Of a stretch of DNA of 64,000 nucleotides, positions 53,040 through 63,349 are shown piece by piece. The stretch spans positions 9,796,001 through 9,860,000 of the forward strand of contig NZ_CP070225.1 in assembly GCF_021631985.1 (NCBI RefSeq), in the 5' to 3' direction. The DNA comes from Sandaracinus amylolyticus. Its GTDB lineage: Bacteria > Myxococcota_A > Polyangia > Polyangiales > Sandaracinaceae. The first letter of the stretch is position 1; every line of letters begins with the position of its first letter. The notes beneath the pieces were generated by a model. The model searched no databases and had not been told where the DNA came from. It saw nothing but the letters and a program-made list of their open reading frames with translations. The position numbers were made by a program, and so were the translations under genes.

Positions 53040-54398
53040 TCAGCGCCGGGCGTCGGACTCCGACAGACGCGCGATCTGATTCATCACGCGCAGGTGGATC
53101 GTGTGGATGAGCTGATCGGACCACCACGCCCAATACGGGCGCGGGAACACCTCGAGTCGGTACCAGGTGCGGCCCGACAGGCGCGTTCGACCACCCTCGA
53201 TCGGCTCGAGCACGAACTGGCCGCGCGTCGTCGCGAAGAACCCGTCGAGGTGCGGCGGACGCGGGCCGTCGAACGGCGTCATCTCGCGCATCGCGTCGGG
53301 CTGCTCGCGCACGTCGAACGAGAGCTCGCGCCCGGGGCGCCACACCGTGATCGGCTCGACGAACTCGCCTGTCGTGAACTGGCACCTTCGCACCGCGCCC
53401 ACGCCCTCACCTTCGATCACCGCGCCCGTCGGCGATGCCACGCCGAGCCGGAAGAGCAGCTCGGTCGGCGGCGGAAGATCTTCGAACGCGAGAACGCGAT
53501 TCCACACGACCTCGGGCGGTGCATCGATCTCGATGGTCGACGTCACGACGCGCTCCGACTCCGGCGGCAGCGGCGAGAGCAGCTCGCCCGCGAGCCAGAG
53601 CGGCAGGAGCGCCATCGCCGCGCCCGGCGCCTCGCGCGGCGCGCCCGCGAACGACACGATCACCGAGCCGATCGCGACGCCGACGAGACTGCCGAACACC
53701 GCGAGCGGCGAGGCCATCATCAGGCACACGAAGCCTTCGATCGCGAACGCGAGCATCGCCGCGAACGAGAGGCCGAGCGCGATGCCCGCGGCGAGGATCG
53801 CGAGACCGGCGCGCGGCGCGTGGAGGCGCGCGACCGTCAGCGTCGCGACGAACCCCGAGATCGTCGGCGCGCCGAGGAAGAGCGCTGCGCCGTACTCGCG
53901 GAAGAGCCCCACCGAGATCCCGACCATCGCGAGCGCCACCACCGCGCCGACGACCCCGCCGATCGCGACCGCGACGCCCGGACTGCGCGGAGGCGCGCCC
54001 GGAGGCGGCTCGCGGTATCCGGTCGGCCGTGGTGCGAGCGGCTTGCTCGGCACGGCCGCGATCGCGAGGAAGAAGATCAGGTTGGCGAACGGCGCGAAGA
54101 AGAGCCCGACGAGCCAGGAGGGCAGCCCCGCATCGACCAATCGCCGCGCGGTCAGCCACACACCGACTGCGATGAAGGGCAGTGCGACTGCCCACATCGC
54201 GAGCCAGTACGTCAGTCGACCGCCCGGCGAGAACAACGGCGCTTCCATCGGGCTCACGTAGAAGAGCACCGAGTACGGCTGTCCGAAGAGCCGCGACACC
54301 AGCGCATCGAGCCCGATCTTGATCGCGAAGAGCACGACTCCTGCGACGAGGAACGGACCGCGCGGAAGCGGCGCGTGACGATCGAAGAGCACCCCCAT
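53040..54398 (-). CDS. Membrane protein with DUF805-like N-terminus and C-terminal SRPBCC domain
   Basis: 452 aa from ATG 54398. The first ~120 residues resemble DUF805 membrane proteins (FSPGGRLTYWLAMWAVALPFIAVGVWLTARRLVDAGLPSWLVGL). A second hydrophobic block at about 140-290 has several helices. Residues about 290-450 form a START/SRPBCC-type domain (TSTIEIDAPPEVVWNRVLAFEDLPPP, TRLSGRTWYRLEVFP, ARYWAWW-like ending). Such a domain binds lipophilic ligands. The fusion suggests a lipid-handling membrane protein. No partner gene is indicated. Confidence 0.75.
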   Translation of the reverse strand: MGVLFDRHAPLPRGPFLVAGVVLFAIKIGLDALVSRLFGQPYSVLFYVSPMEAPLFSPGGRLTYWLAMWAVALPFIAVGVWLTARRLVDAGLPSWLVGLFFAPFANLIFFLAIAAVPSKPLAPRPTGYREPPPGAPPRSPGVAVAIGGVVGAVVALAMVGISVGLFREYGAALFLGAPTISGFVATLTVARLHAPRAGLAILAAGIALGLSFAAMLAFAIEGFVCLMMASPLAVFGSLVGVAIGSVIVSFAGAPREAPGAAMALLPLWLAGELLSPLPPESERVVTSTIEIDAPPEVVWNRVLAFEDLPPPTELLFRLGVASPTGAVIEGEGVGAVRRCQFTTGEFVEPITVWRPGRELSFDVREQPDAMREMTPFDGPRPPHLDGFFATTRGQFVLEPIEGGRTRLSGRTWYRLEVFPRPYWAWWSDQLIHTIHLRVMNQIARLSESDARR

Positions 54399-54494
54399 GC
54401 GCGCGATGGTACCGGGCGGTCGAGCCCGCGCGCGAATCAGGGAGAGCGGCGCGCGCTCGCGACGACCGGCACCAGCTCCTCCGCGCCGAGTCTC

Positions 54495-55286
54495 TCACCA
54501 GACCTGCACGGTCTCGGCGCGATCACCGAAGCGCACGACGAGCGCGGAGGGCACGAAGCTGCGGCCCTTGTACTGCGGCTCGACGATCAGCTGCGCGCTC
54601 TGACCGCCGCGCACGAGCTGCTCGATCTGCATCGTGATCTCGCGCATGCGCGCCGCGGCCTGCGGCGTGACGTACACGACGTTCTCGGGCATGCGCCCCA
54701 TGCCGGGCACCAGCTCCACCGCGACGAGCGCGCCGGTCTGCGCGACCTGCTCGGCAGCCGCGCGCGAGTCGACGTGATCCCAGGACGTTGCCTGTGCAGC
54801 CTGCGGCGGCACGTACGGCTGCGGCTGGTACGCAGGGACCATCCCCGCCATCAGCCCACCACGCCTCCGCATCGACCAGAACGAGTAGATGAAGATCGCC
54901 GGGATCGTGATGCAGGGCAGGAAATACCAGAGGTACGACGCGAGCCCGCCCGAGAGGCCGGCCGGTCGCGGCGTCGCGAGCGCCGGCATCGCGAGCGTCG
55001 GGTTGCTCCGCTGCTGCACCTGATAACGAACGTAGGGCAGCGTGTAGCCCGCGTAGTTCGCGTCGTCGGCGAACATCTCGCACTGGCTGCGCTCCGCGGA
55101 GCGCCGTCGCTGCGGGATCACCGAGCCGTGGATGCGCTCGTCGCCGCGGAACACGCCGCAGTCCGCGGGCCCGAGATCGGTGCAGAGCCGCGTCTCGAGA
55201 TCACCGCAGGGGTCGTAGATCAGCGAGCACCCCGAGAGCGACGAGACGAGGAGCGCGAGCGAGAAGCAACGAAGGGTGGTTGTCAT
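54495..55286 (-). CDS. Hypothetical lipoprotein with one membrane segment
   Basis: 263 aa. Lipobox LSGC (C20) in MTTTLRCFSLALLVSSLSGC. A Cys-containing region (CSLIYDPCGDLETRLCTDLGPADCGVF) follows, then a hydrophobic helix (YLWYFLPCITIPAIFIYSFW), a Pro/Gln-rich linker and a C-terminal mixed domain (ENVVYVTPQAAARMREITMQ, SALVVRFGDRAETVQVW). The combination of a lipid anchor and a separate membrane helix is unusual; the protein may span the inner membrane. No family is recognised. Confidence 0.65.
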   Translation of the reverse strand: MTTTLRCFSLALLVSSLSGCSLIYDPCGDLETRLCTDLGPADCGVFRGDERIHGSVIPQRRRSAERSQCEMFADDANYAGYTLPYVRYQVQQRSNPTLAMPALATPRPAGLSGGLASYLWYFLPCITIPAIFIYSFWSMRRRGGLMAGMVPAYQPQPYVPPQAAQATSWDHVDSRAAAEQVAQTGALVAVELVPGMGRMPENVVYVTPQAAARMREITMQIEQLVRGGQSAQLIVEPQYKGRSFVPSALVVRFGDRAETVQVW

Positions 55287-55329
55287 GCGCGCGCATCATG
55301 GCAGCGCCGGATGCAGCGTGCGACTTCTC

Positions 55330-56052
55330 TCACACGGGGACGAAGCTGCGCCCGCAGGACGAGCACACCCACGCACGATCGTGCGTGAGCCGATACCGCT
55401 CGTGGCGTGCGCCGCAGTGAGCGCACGCGCGTCCCGGTGGATCGAGCGTCAGCCACACCGCCTCGGACGTCCACGGCGCGGGCAGCGACCACGGACCTTC
55501 CTCGGGGATCGTGATCGGCGCGTCGAGAGCGCCTTCGCTGGGCAACGGTCGAAAGCGCGCTTCGACGCCGCGCTCGAGCGGGACGAGCCACACGAGCTCG
55601 TCCTTCGTCGCGCCGACCTTCCGGATCCACGGCACCGTGGGCCTCGCGCGCGCGACCATCGGCACCTCGAGGCGCGTGATCCCCGTCGCGCGCAGCCAGT
55701 CGCGCAGCACCGTCGGCGCGGTGTCCGGGAAATAGTGGTGACGGCGCGGGTCGCCGAGCGCGCGCAGCGCGATCGTCGCCGGTGAGAGCAACACGTCGCG
55801 CCCTGCCTCTCCGTGCGTCCGGAGAATCTGCGCCACTTTCCCGGCGTCGTGCTCGTGCTCGATGCGACCGTCCTCGCCGCGGAGGATCGATCGCATCGAG
55901 TCGAGCACGCGACATCCGCGGCACTCGCCGCTCGCGCACGTCGCGCACGAGCGAGCCCCACAGCGCGCGCACTCCGCGTCCGTCCTCGCGCCACCGTCGC
56001 GGCACCAGAGGCAGTGCGTCCGCGTCACGCCGTGGCCCCATCGCTCGTCCAT
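55330..56052 (-). CDS. Hypothetical protein with N- and C-terminal zinc-ribbon motifs
   Basis: 240 aa. ATG 56052 shares its A with the upstream TGA, so the genes are coupled. Residues about 15-55 hold several CxxC pairs (CLWCRDGG, CARCGARSCATC, CRGC), and the C-terminus has CAHCGARH...CSSCGRSF. Two zinc-binding modules thus flank a helical/beta middle section that includes HHYFPDTAPTVLRDWLRATG. Function unknown; such proteins often bind nucleic acid or act as adaptors. Co-transcribed with the next upstream gene. Confidence 0.7.
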   Translation of the reverse strand: MDERWGHGVTRTHCLWCRDGGARTDAECARCGARSCATCASGECRGCRVLDSMRSILRGEDGRIEHEHDAGKVAQILRTHGEAGRDVLLSPATIALRALGDPRRHHYFPDTAPTVLRDWLRATGITRLEVPMVARARPTVPWIRKVGATKDELVWLVPLERGVEARFRPLPSEGALDAPITIPEEGPWSLPAPWTSEAVWLTLDPPGRACAHCGARHERYRLTHDRAWVCSSCGRSFVPV

Positions 56053-56726
56053 CACGTCACGCCATCGTTCTGCACGCGCTCGCGCAGCGCCACGAGCAAG
56101 CGCTCGCGCGCGGCCCAGATCACGGCGACGTCGAGCTTCTTGCGCGTCTCGCGATCGAGATCGCGCCACCGCTCCCAGTCCTCCGCGCCCTCGCCGCTGC
56201 CCTCGCTGCGCGCGACGAGCCCGACCGCGTACGTCCAGAGCACGAGCTCGTCCTGGATCGATCCCGCGCGCGCCACGGCGCGAAGCACCTCGGGCGCGAC
56301 CTTCATGCCCTCGTCACGACACAGGCGGTGCAGCGCCTCGCGCGTCGCGCTGCCGCCGTGCCTCGCGCGCTTCGCCGCGCGCGGCCCCGCGTGACCCGGG
56401 CCACGACGCAGCTGCGCATCGACGACGCGCCCGTTCCACTCGAGGCGCTCGACGTGGAACGACGTGTGGAGGAACGAGCTCACGAGCGCCGCGAACGCCG
56501 CGCGATGCTCGGACGCGACCACGAGCTGGCGCGGCAGGCGCGGCTCGAGCTCGCGCAGCCAATCGGCACAGCGCGCGGGATGCGCGATCGCCGCCTCGGC
56601 CTCGCGCGAGAGCAGCGTCGGATCGTGCAGCGCCTCGGACGCGATCCAGATCCAGAGCTCGTAGGCGCGCGCGTGGAGCTCGAGGACACGCTCCATCCGC
56701 GCGCGATCGATGGTGCGGAGGGTCAT
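56052..56726 (-). CDS. Hypothetical protein
   Basis: 224 aa. Starts MTLRTIDRARMERVLELHAR. Mostly alpha-helical with a basic middle (GPRAAKRARHGG). No signal peptide or membrane segment. It is translationally coupled to the zinc-ribbon protein downstream, so the two products probably interact. A 14 bp palindrome lies about 65 bases upstream of its start and may control the pair. Confidence 0.7.
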   Translation of the reverse strand: MTLRTIDRARMERVLELHARAYELWIWIASEALHDPTLLSREAEAAIAHPARCADWLRELEPRLPRQLVVASEHRAAFAALVSSFLHTSFHVERLEWNGRVVDAQLRRGPGHAGPRAAKRARHGGSATREALHRLCRDEGMKVAPEVLRAVARAGSIQDELVLWTYAVGLVARSEGSGEGAEDWERWRDLDRETRKKLDVAVIWAARERLLVALRERVQNDGVT

Positions 56727-56788
56727 GACGCGCGCGCATTTCAGCGCCCGTGCCGCGCCCGATTCCCCATGCGATCGCGCCGGTCACT

Positions 56789-56802
56789 TATCGCGCGCGA
56801 TA
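56789..56802. promoter_or_regulatory. 14 bp perfect palindrome upstream of the coupled pair
   Basis: TATCGCGCGCGATA lies 63-76 bases upstream of the start at 56726 and is not inside a gene. CGCGATA occurs again at 56806-56812. Spacing and symmetry fit a repressor operator; the regulator is not known. Confidence 0.4.
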
Positions 56803-56838
56803 GGCCGCGATACACCCATCTCGCCCGACGGAACGACG

Positions 56839-56869
56839 ACGCCCGAGCTCTCGTCGAGCGCCCGGGCGT
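56839..56869. terminator. Hairpin downstream of the small basic gene
   Basis: ACGCCCG (56839-56845) and CGGGCGT (56863-56869) with an inner GCTC/GAGC stem (56847-56850, 56856-56859) form a nested hairpin. It starts 25 bases after the small gene on the minus strand. No T-tract follows. Confidence 0.35.
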
Positions 56870-56893
56870 GCGTGCGGTGGATTCGAAATTTCT

Positions 56894-57010
56894 TCAGCCC
56901 TTCGCGCCGGCCGCCTTGGCGGCGGCCTGCTTCTCGCGCCACCGCGCGAGCTTCTTACGACGACGGGCCTTCTGCTTCTTACGGGTGGGGGAGTCCTGCG
57001 GTGCCGACAT
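56894..57010 (-). CDS. Very small basic protein
   Basis: 38 aa from ATG 57010: it begins MSAPQDSPTRKKQKARRR and continues with a Lys/Arg-rich helix ending AKAAGAKG. Over a third of the residues are Lys or Arg. No SD is clear. Size and charge recall small ribosome- or nucleic-acid-binding proteins, but I do not recognise a family. It is in an otherwise empty stretch between the hypothetical gene and acs, with a hairpin after it, so it is more likely real than a chance ORF. Confidence 0.45.
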   Translation of the reverse strand: MSAPQDSPTRKKQKARRRKKLARWREKQAAAKAAGAKG

Positions 57011-57117
57011 GGGGGCGATCGATATCACGGTTTTCGGCGGCGTCACTGGTGCGCGGCGCGGACGCGCCACGATCTCGGCGCTGATCGCAGCCGCATGCTC
57101 TCCCACCAGCCGCCGCG

Positions 57118-59067
<1,950 letters not shown>

Positions 59068-59274
59068 CCCCTGGCCTCCATGTCGATGTCGGATCGAGGA
59101 GTCTTCCACGGGACGCAGGATGCTGGAACCCCGCACCGCCCGAGATTCGCGTGGAATCGCGGCGATGTCGCGAGTCGCGACGATCCCGTGTGCGATCGTC
59201 TCGATTCGAGTCATCTCGTCGTCGGAACCGAGCGCGCGCGTGCGGTGTCCGAGCACTCCGACCAGGAGGCTCCC

Positions 59275-59622
59275 ATGCTCGAAGCGTTCCGGCTCGGTGG
59301 TTGGGGGATGTTCCCCACGCTCGTCTTCGGTCTGCTCGCGATCGCGGCGTCGCTTCGTTACGCGGTGCGTCCCGACTCCCGCTTCGTTCCACTGCTCGTC
59401 TCGAGCGCGCTGCTCACGCTCGCGGCGGGCTCGCTCGGGTTCGTCACCGGGCTCATCGCGACGTCGACGTACATCGCGGACGCGCCCGATCACCGGGTGT
59501 GGCTGATCGGGCTCGGCGAGTCGCTGCACAACCTCGCGCTCGCGCTGATCCTCGTGGGCTCCGGGCTCGTCGCGACGACGGTCGGCGCGCTGCGCGGGGT
59601 GAACGCATCGCGCGCGACCTGA
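59275..59622 (+). CDS. Small membrane protein
   Basis: 115 aa from ATG 59275, with AGGAGG before it. Three hydrophobic segments: [43 protein letters not shown] and [20 protein letters not shown]. The N-terminal [12 protein letters not shown] recalls the start of MotA/TolQ/ExbB-type proteins, but the length is too short for that family. Function unknown. Followed on the same strand by two hypothetical genes at 18 and 15 bases, so an operon is likely. Confidence 0.75.
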   Translation: MLEAFRLGGWGMFPTLVFGLLAIAASLRYAVRPDSRFVPLLVSSALLTLAAGSLGFVTGLIATSTYIADAPDHRVWLIGLGESLHNLALALILVGSGLVATTVGALRGVNASRAT

Positions 59623-59640
59623 GGTTATGCTCGCGAGCCC

Positions 59641-60150
59641 GTGATCGATCTGCACGCGCTGCGCGAGAAGTATCGCGAGATGAAGAGACTGCGCGAGCAG
59701 CACGACGCAGGCTCGCCCGTCGATCCGCGCCCGGCGATGCGCGCGCTCGCGACGCGCTTCCCGGGCGCGCTGCGCGAGATCGACGAGCTCCCGATGGACG
59801 CCATCGACGCGCGCATCGCGTCGCTCGATCGTGCGCTCTCGGGCGCCGAGATCGAGCCGTGGATGCGCGCGCTCGCGCGCTATCACGCGTGGATGCGCCT
59901 CGCGCTGCGACTGCGACTCGCGTGTGCGAGCGAGCGGAGCGAGGCGCGTGCGCGAGAGTGGCTCGAGGGCGCGGCGCGCCCGCACGACGACGACGTCGAT
60001 CCGCGCGGGCTCGACGACGCGACGTTGCACGCGATCCTCCGCCCGCCCGAAGGACGCCTGCATCGCGTGGTGCTCGCGCGCGTCGCGCTCGAGCTCGGCG
60101 TCGACGCGCAGACGATCGACGGGTATCTGAAGGGCCCTCGTCGCCGCTGA
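59641..60150 (+). CDS. Hypothetical helical protein
   Basis: 169 aa from GTG 59641. Almost all helical and rich in Arg, Leu and Ala ([42 protein letters not shown]). No signal or membrane segment. The central region ends [22 protein letters not shown]. It lies between the small membrane protein and a lipoprotein gene in one direction. No family recognised. Confidence 0.65.
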   Translation: MIDLHALREKYREMKRLREQHDAGSPVDPRPAMRALATRFPGALREIDELPMDAIDARIASLDRALSGAEIEPWMRALARYHAWMRLALRLRLACASERSEARAREWLEGAARPHDDDVDPRGLDDATLHAILRPPEGRLHRVVLARVALELGVDAQTIDGYLKGPRRR

Positions 60151-60165
60151 TGGAACGCAGCTCGC

Positions 60166-60711
60166 ATGGCCGCGCGCACGATGACGACTGACACGATCCG
60201 CAACACGCTCGCGATGCTCGCGCTCGTGACGACGGGCTGCAGCAGCAGTGCGCCCGAGGTGTCGCTCGCCGAGCTCTGCGGCAGCCCCGATGCGTTCGCC
60301 GATCGCGACATCGCGATCGACGTGACGATCGATCCGAGCGCGCTGACGCTCTGGGAATCGACGCTCGTGGCGTGCTCCGAGAGCAGCCCGTGCTGCAACG
60401 CGGGGACGTACTTGTTCGAGCTGCCGTGCGCGAGCGACGTGCCGATCGTGATCGTTCCCGCAGGGCTCGCGAGCGACACCGACCCCGGACGTCTCGCGTG
60501 CAGGGGCGGAGCGCCGGGCGTGCTCCCCGCGGAGTGCGAGCCGACCACGTGCGGCACGGCCGAGGTGCGCGCGATCGAGCGCATCGAGGGACGCATCCGG
60601 CGCGGCATCGTGACCGCGCCGTTCGGCGAGCAGGTGCGCGAGCTGGTCGTCCACGCGTACAGCTGGGGCCCGATCGCCGACGCCGGCCCGCTGCCCGACG
60701 CCGCCCCCTGA
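60166..60711 (+). CDS. Hypothetical lipoprotein
   Basis: 181 aa from ATG 60166; ATG 60181 also gives a good signal. Lipobox LVTTGC, then a Ser-rich linker. The body has several Cys ([44 protein letters not shown]) that probably form disulfides. The pattern [23 protein letters not shown] recalls OB-like periplasmic domains. Its stop shares TGATCA with the convergent SDR gene. Confidence 0.7.
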   Translation: MAARTMTTDTIRNTLAMLALVTTGCSSSAPEVSLAELCGSPDAFADRDIAIDVTIDPSALTLWESTLVACSESSPCCNAGTYLFELPCASDVPIVIVPAGLASDTDPGRLACRGGAPGVLPAECEPTTCGTAEVRAIERIEGRIRRGIVTAPFGEQVRELVVHAYSWGPIADAGPLPDAAP

Positions 60712-61416
60712 TCACCAGGTCTCGACGTTCGGCCTCACGTCGAGCTCGAAGGTCCACGCCGAGCGCGGCTGCCGATGCAGCGTCCACATCGCCTCCGCGA
60801 CGTCGTCGGGCGCGAGGAACGCCTCCTGCGGCAGGTCGCTCCGCATCGCGCGGGTGCGCGGCAGATCGACCATGCCGTCGACGATCACCACCGCGACGTG
60901 GACGCCGCTCGGCCACAGCGTTCGCGCCATCGACTGTGCGAGGCTGCGCTGCGCCGCCTTCGCCTGCGCGAACGCCGCGAAGCGAGCGCCGCCGCGCAAC
61001 GACGCGGTCGCGCCGGTGACGAGGATCGTGCCGCGACCACGCGCCTTCATCGCGGGCGTCACCTCGCGCGACGCGTGGAAGAGCCCGAGCGTGTTGACCC
61101 TCCACGCCTGCTCGAGCTGCTCCGCGCTCACGTCCTCGAACGTGCCGAAGACGCCCGAGCCCGCGTTGTGGAGGAGCACCTCGGGCTCGCCCATCTCGCT
61201 GCGGATCTGCGCGAACGCGCTCGCGATGCTCGCTCCGTCGGACGCGTCGCACGCGAACGCGCGCGAGCCGGGGAGCTCGCCCGCGAGCGCGCGCGAGTGC
61301 TCGAGCCCGCGCGCGAGCAGCGCGACGGCGTATCCCTCGCGCGCGAAGCGCCGCGCCAGCGCGCCGCCGATCCCCGGGCCCACGCCGATCACCACGCACA
61401 CCGGTCTCGTCGTCAT
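60712..61416 (-). CDS. Short-chain dehydrogenase/reductase family protein
   Basis: 234 aa. NAD(P)-binding Gly motif IGVGPGIGGALA (residues 10-21) and LLHNAGSGVFG in the NNAG position. The active-site region reads VTGATASLRGGARFAAFAQAK. The Ser and Tyr of the usual triad are Ala/Thr and Phe (F149), while Lys (K153) is kept. This substitution also occurs in a subfamily with the text FAAFAxAK, so it is probably native. The cofactor is likely NADP or NAD; substrate unknown. Three REP-like elements lie just upstream. Confidence 0.85.
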   Translation of the reverse strand: MTTRPVCVVIGVGPGIGGALARRFAREGYAVALLARGLEHSRALAGELPGSRAFACDASDGASIASAFAQIRSEMGEPEVLLHNAGSGVFGTFEDVSAEQLEQAWRVNTLGLFHASREVTPAMKARGRGTILVTGATASLRGGARFAAFAQAKAAQRSLAQSMARTLWPSGVHVAVVIVDGMVDLPRTRAMRSDLPQEAFLAPDDVAEAMWTLHRQPRSAWTFELDVRPNVETW

Positions 61417-61426
61417 GCGAGGGAGC

Positions 61427-61457
61427 CTAGTACTGCTGCCCGGATGTTCGTTACGGG
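61427..61457 (+). repeat. 31 bp REP-like element, copy 1
   Basis: Starts CTAGTACTGCTGCCCGG and ends TTCGTTACGGG. The two halves CCCGG and the CGGG end can pair. It is oriented opposite to copies 2 and 3. See the findings for comparison. Confidence 0.7.
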
Positions 61458-61469
61458 ATCGATGTTCAG

Positions 61470-61500
61470 CCCGGAACGAACGGCCGGGCGGCAGTACTAG
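61470..61500 (-). repeat. 31 bp REP-like element, copy 2
   Basis: On the minus strand starts CTAGTACTGCCGCCCGG and ends GTTCGTTCCGGG. With copy 1 it also makes an inverted repeat over 61427-61500 with CTAGTACTG arms. Confidence 0.7.
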
Positions 61501-61506
61501 GAGAAA

Positions 61507-61537
61507 CCCGGAACGAAGTTCCGGGCAGAAGGACTAG
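61507..61537 (-). repeat. 31 bp REP-like element, copy 3
   Basis: On the minus strand starts CTAGTCCTTCTGCCCGG. The core CCCGGAAC-TTC-GTTCCGGG is a perfect 8 bp stem with a TTC loop. Same orientation as copy 2. Confidence 0.7.
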
Positions 61538-61586
61538 AGCCCCGAACGTCGTTGCGTCAGCCGTGCCCGCATCGCAAGGAAGCGCG

Positions 61587-62165
61587 ATGCGCTCCCTCGA
61601 TCTCGACGCGGCGTTCGCGTCGTTCCCGGTGCTCGAGACCGAACGGCTCGTGCTCCGCGCGGCGATGCCCAACGACGCGCTCGACCTCTATCGCATCCTC
61701 TCGGACCCACGCGTCACGCGGTACTTCGGCCGCCCGCCTTGGACGGCGCTCGCGCAGGCGGAAGAGCGCATCGCGGTGACCGACGCCGCGTTCCGCGAGC
61801 GCAAGGGCATCCGCTGGGTGCTCTCGCTGCGCGGCAATCCGCGCATGATCGGGAGCTGTGGGTTCTGGCGCATGGTGCCCGAGCACCTGCGCGCCGAGGT
61901 CGGCTACGAGCTCGATCCCGAGCAGTGGGGCCACGGCTACATGCCCGAAGCGCTGCGCGCGATCGTGGCATTCGGCTTCGACGTGCTGCGCCTCCACGCG
62001 GTCGAGGCGCACATCGATCCGGAGAATCGGAATTCCGCGCGCGTGCTCGAGAAGCTCGGCTTCGCGCAGGAGGCGTACTTCCGAGAGAGCTACTACGAAG
62101 CGCAGAACGATCGCTTCACCGACACCGCAGTGCTCACGGCGCTCCGCACCACTTGGCGGCGATGA
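61587..62165 (+). CDS. GNAT-family N-acetyltransferase (RimJ/RimL type)
   Basis: 192 aa from ATG 61587, AAGGA upstream; GTG 61563 is a weaker start. FPVLETERLVLRAAMPNDA is the typical beginning of RimJ/RimL-like acetyltransferases. The acetyl-CoA loop region reads VGYELDPEQWGHGYMPEALRAIVAFGFDVL and the end ENRNSARVLEKLGFAQEAYFRESY is characteristic. It could modify a ribosomal protein N-terminus or a small amine. No genetic partner. Confidence 0.9.
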   Translation: MRSLDLDAAFASFPVLETERLVLRAAMPNDALDLYRILSDPRVTRYFGRPPWTALAQAEERIAVTDAAFRERKGIRWVLSLRGNPRMIGSCGFWRMVPEHLRAEVGYELDPEQWGHGYMPEALRAIVAFGFDVLRLHAVEAHIDPENRNSARVLEKLGFAQEAYFRESYYEAQNDRFTDTAVLTALRTTWRR

Positions 62166-62188
62166 GGGGAATTCCTCTAAGGAGAGCA

Positions 62189-62289
62189 GGAAAGCAGGAG
62201 AGGAAGGCGGAGAAGCTCGCTACGGATTTCGTAACGCTACGGATTTCGTAGCGCTACGGATCTCGTAGCGCTCGAATCTCCTGCTTTCC
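62189..62289. repeat. Nested inverted repeat between convergent genes
   Basis: GGAAAGCAGGAGA (62189-62201) is the exact reverse complement of TCTCCTGCTTTCC (62277-62289). Further imperfect pairing extends outward (GGAGAGCAGG against GGGGAGCAGG). Between lie three 17-base tandem units. It separates the GNAT and oxidoreductase genes and likely acts as a transcription barrier, but its size suggests more. Confidence 0.7.
62218..62268. repeat. Three tandem 17 bp units
   Basis: CGCTACGGATTTCGTAA, CGCTACGGATTTCGTAG and CGCTACGGATCTCGTAG follow each other without gaps at 62218, 62235 and 62252. Each contains CTACG and CGTAG (or CGTAA) that can pair around a five-base loop. Placed inside the larger inverted repeat. 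Confidence 0.8.
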
Positions 62290-62323
62290 TTTCTTCCTGC
62301 TCCCCTCAGAAATTCTCTTGGTC

Positions 62324-63349
62324 TCAGAGCCCGATGTCGACGCGCCTTCCCGCTTCCGCGAGGGATCGCTGACCGGCCTCGAGCACGCGCACCACCGCGT
62401 GGCCGCTGCGGCCGCTCGCGAGGGGCGGGACGCGCGTGCGCACCGCGTCGAGGAACGCCTCGGTCTCGCGCCCCAGCGGCTCCGCCATCTTGAGCGCGGG
62501 CACCACGATGTCGCCGGTGCGGATGCGGACGCCCTGCTCGTACGTCAGCGCGGCGGGCGGCGGCTCCACGCCCTTGTCGAAGAGCGTGAGCTTCATGTCG
62601 GGCGACGCGTCGTCGAACACCGCCATCTTCTTGGTGCCCACCACGGTGAGCCGGCGCGTCTTGTGGGGATCGAGCCAGCTCACGTGCACGTGCGCGAGCT
62701 TGCCGCCGCGATAACGCACCGTCGCGAACACGACGTCCTCGATGCCGCGCTCCTTCTGGAGGAACACGCCGCCGCTCGCGCTCACGCTCTCGGGCTCGGC
62801 GTCGAGCAGGTACGCCGCGACGCTCAGATCGTGCGGCGCGAGCGACCACCACGCGTTCTCGTCGCGACGCACCACGCCGAGGTTCGTGCGCTGCGACGTG
62901 ACGTAGAGGACCTCGCCGAGCTCGCCGCTGTCGACGATCTGCTTCAAGCGCTCGACCGCCGGATGATAGAGCAGCAGGTGCCCGACCATCAGGATGCGCT
63001 CGCCGCGCTCCGCGAGCTCGCAGAGCTCGGCGCTCGTCGCCGCGCCGAGCGTGAGCGGCTTCTCGACGAGCACGTCGCGCCCGCGCTCGAGCGCCTTCTT
63101 CGCGAGGTCGTGGTGGGTCGGCGCGTCGGTCGCGATCACGATCGCGCGCACGCCCTCGTCGGCGAGCACGTCGTCGATCGACGTCGTGGTCTTCACGTCG
63201 GGCCACGCGCGCGTGACCGGGGCGAGCGCGGCCTCGCTGCGATCGCAGACCCAGCGCAACGACGCGCCGCGCTGCGACGCGAAGTTGCGCACGTGGTTCT
63301 TGCCCCAGCCGCCCGCGCCGACGACCGCTACGCCGATCGATTCCGTCAC
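62324..63349 (-). CDS. Gfo/Idh/MocA family oxidoreductase
   Basis: 341 aa from GTG 63349, which overlaps the thiolase TGA (GTGA). N-terminal Rossmann motif [18 protein letters not shown] (7-24), then the family motif [10 protein letters not shown] with the conserved EKP. A C-terminal alpha/beta domain follows. GFO/IDH/MocA enzymes act on sugars, inositols or related alcohols with NAD(P). Coupling to a thiolase is unusual, but the overlap may be only positional. Substrate unknown. Confidence 0.9.
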   Translation of the reverse strand: MTESIGVAVVGAGGWGKNHVRNFASQRGASLRWVCDRSEAALAPVTRAWPDVKTTTSIDDVLADEGVRAIVIATDAPTHHDLAKKALERGRDVLVEKPLTLGAATSAELCELAERGERILMVGHLLLYHPAVERLKQIVDSGELGEVLYVTSQRTNLGVVRRDENAWWSLAPHDLSVAAYLLDAEPESVSASGGVFLQKERGIEDVVFATVRYRGGKLAHVHVSWLDPHKTRRLTVVGTKKMAVFDDASPDMKLTLFDKGVEPPPAALTYEQGVRIRTGDIVVPALKMAEPLGRETEAFLDAVRTRVPPLASGRSGHAVVRVLEAGQRSLAEAGRRVDIGL

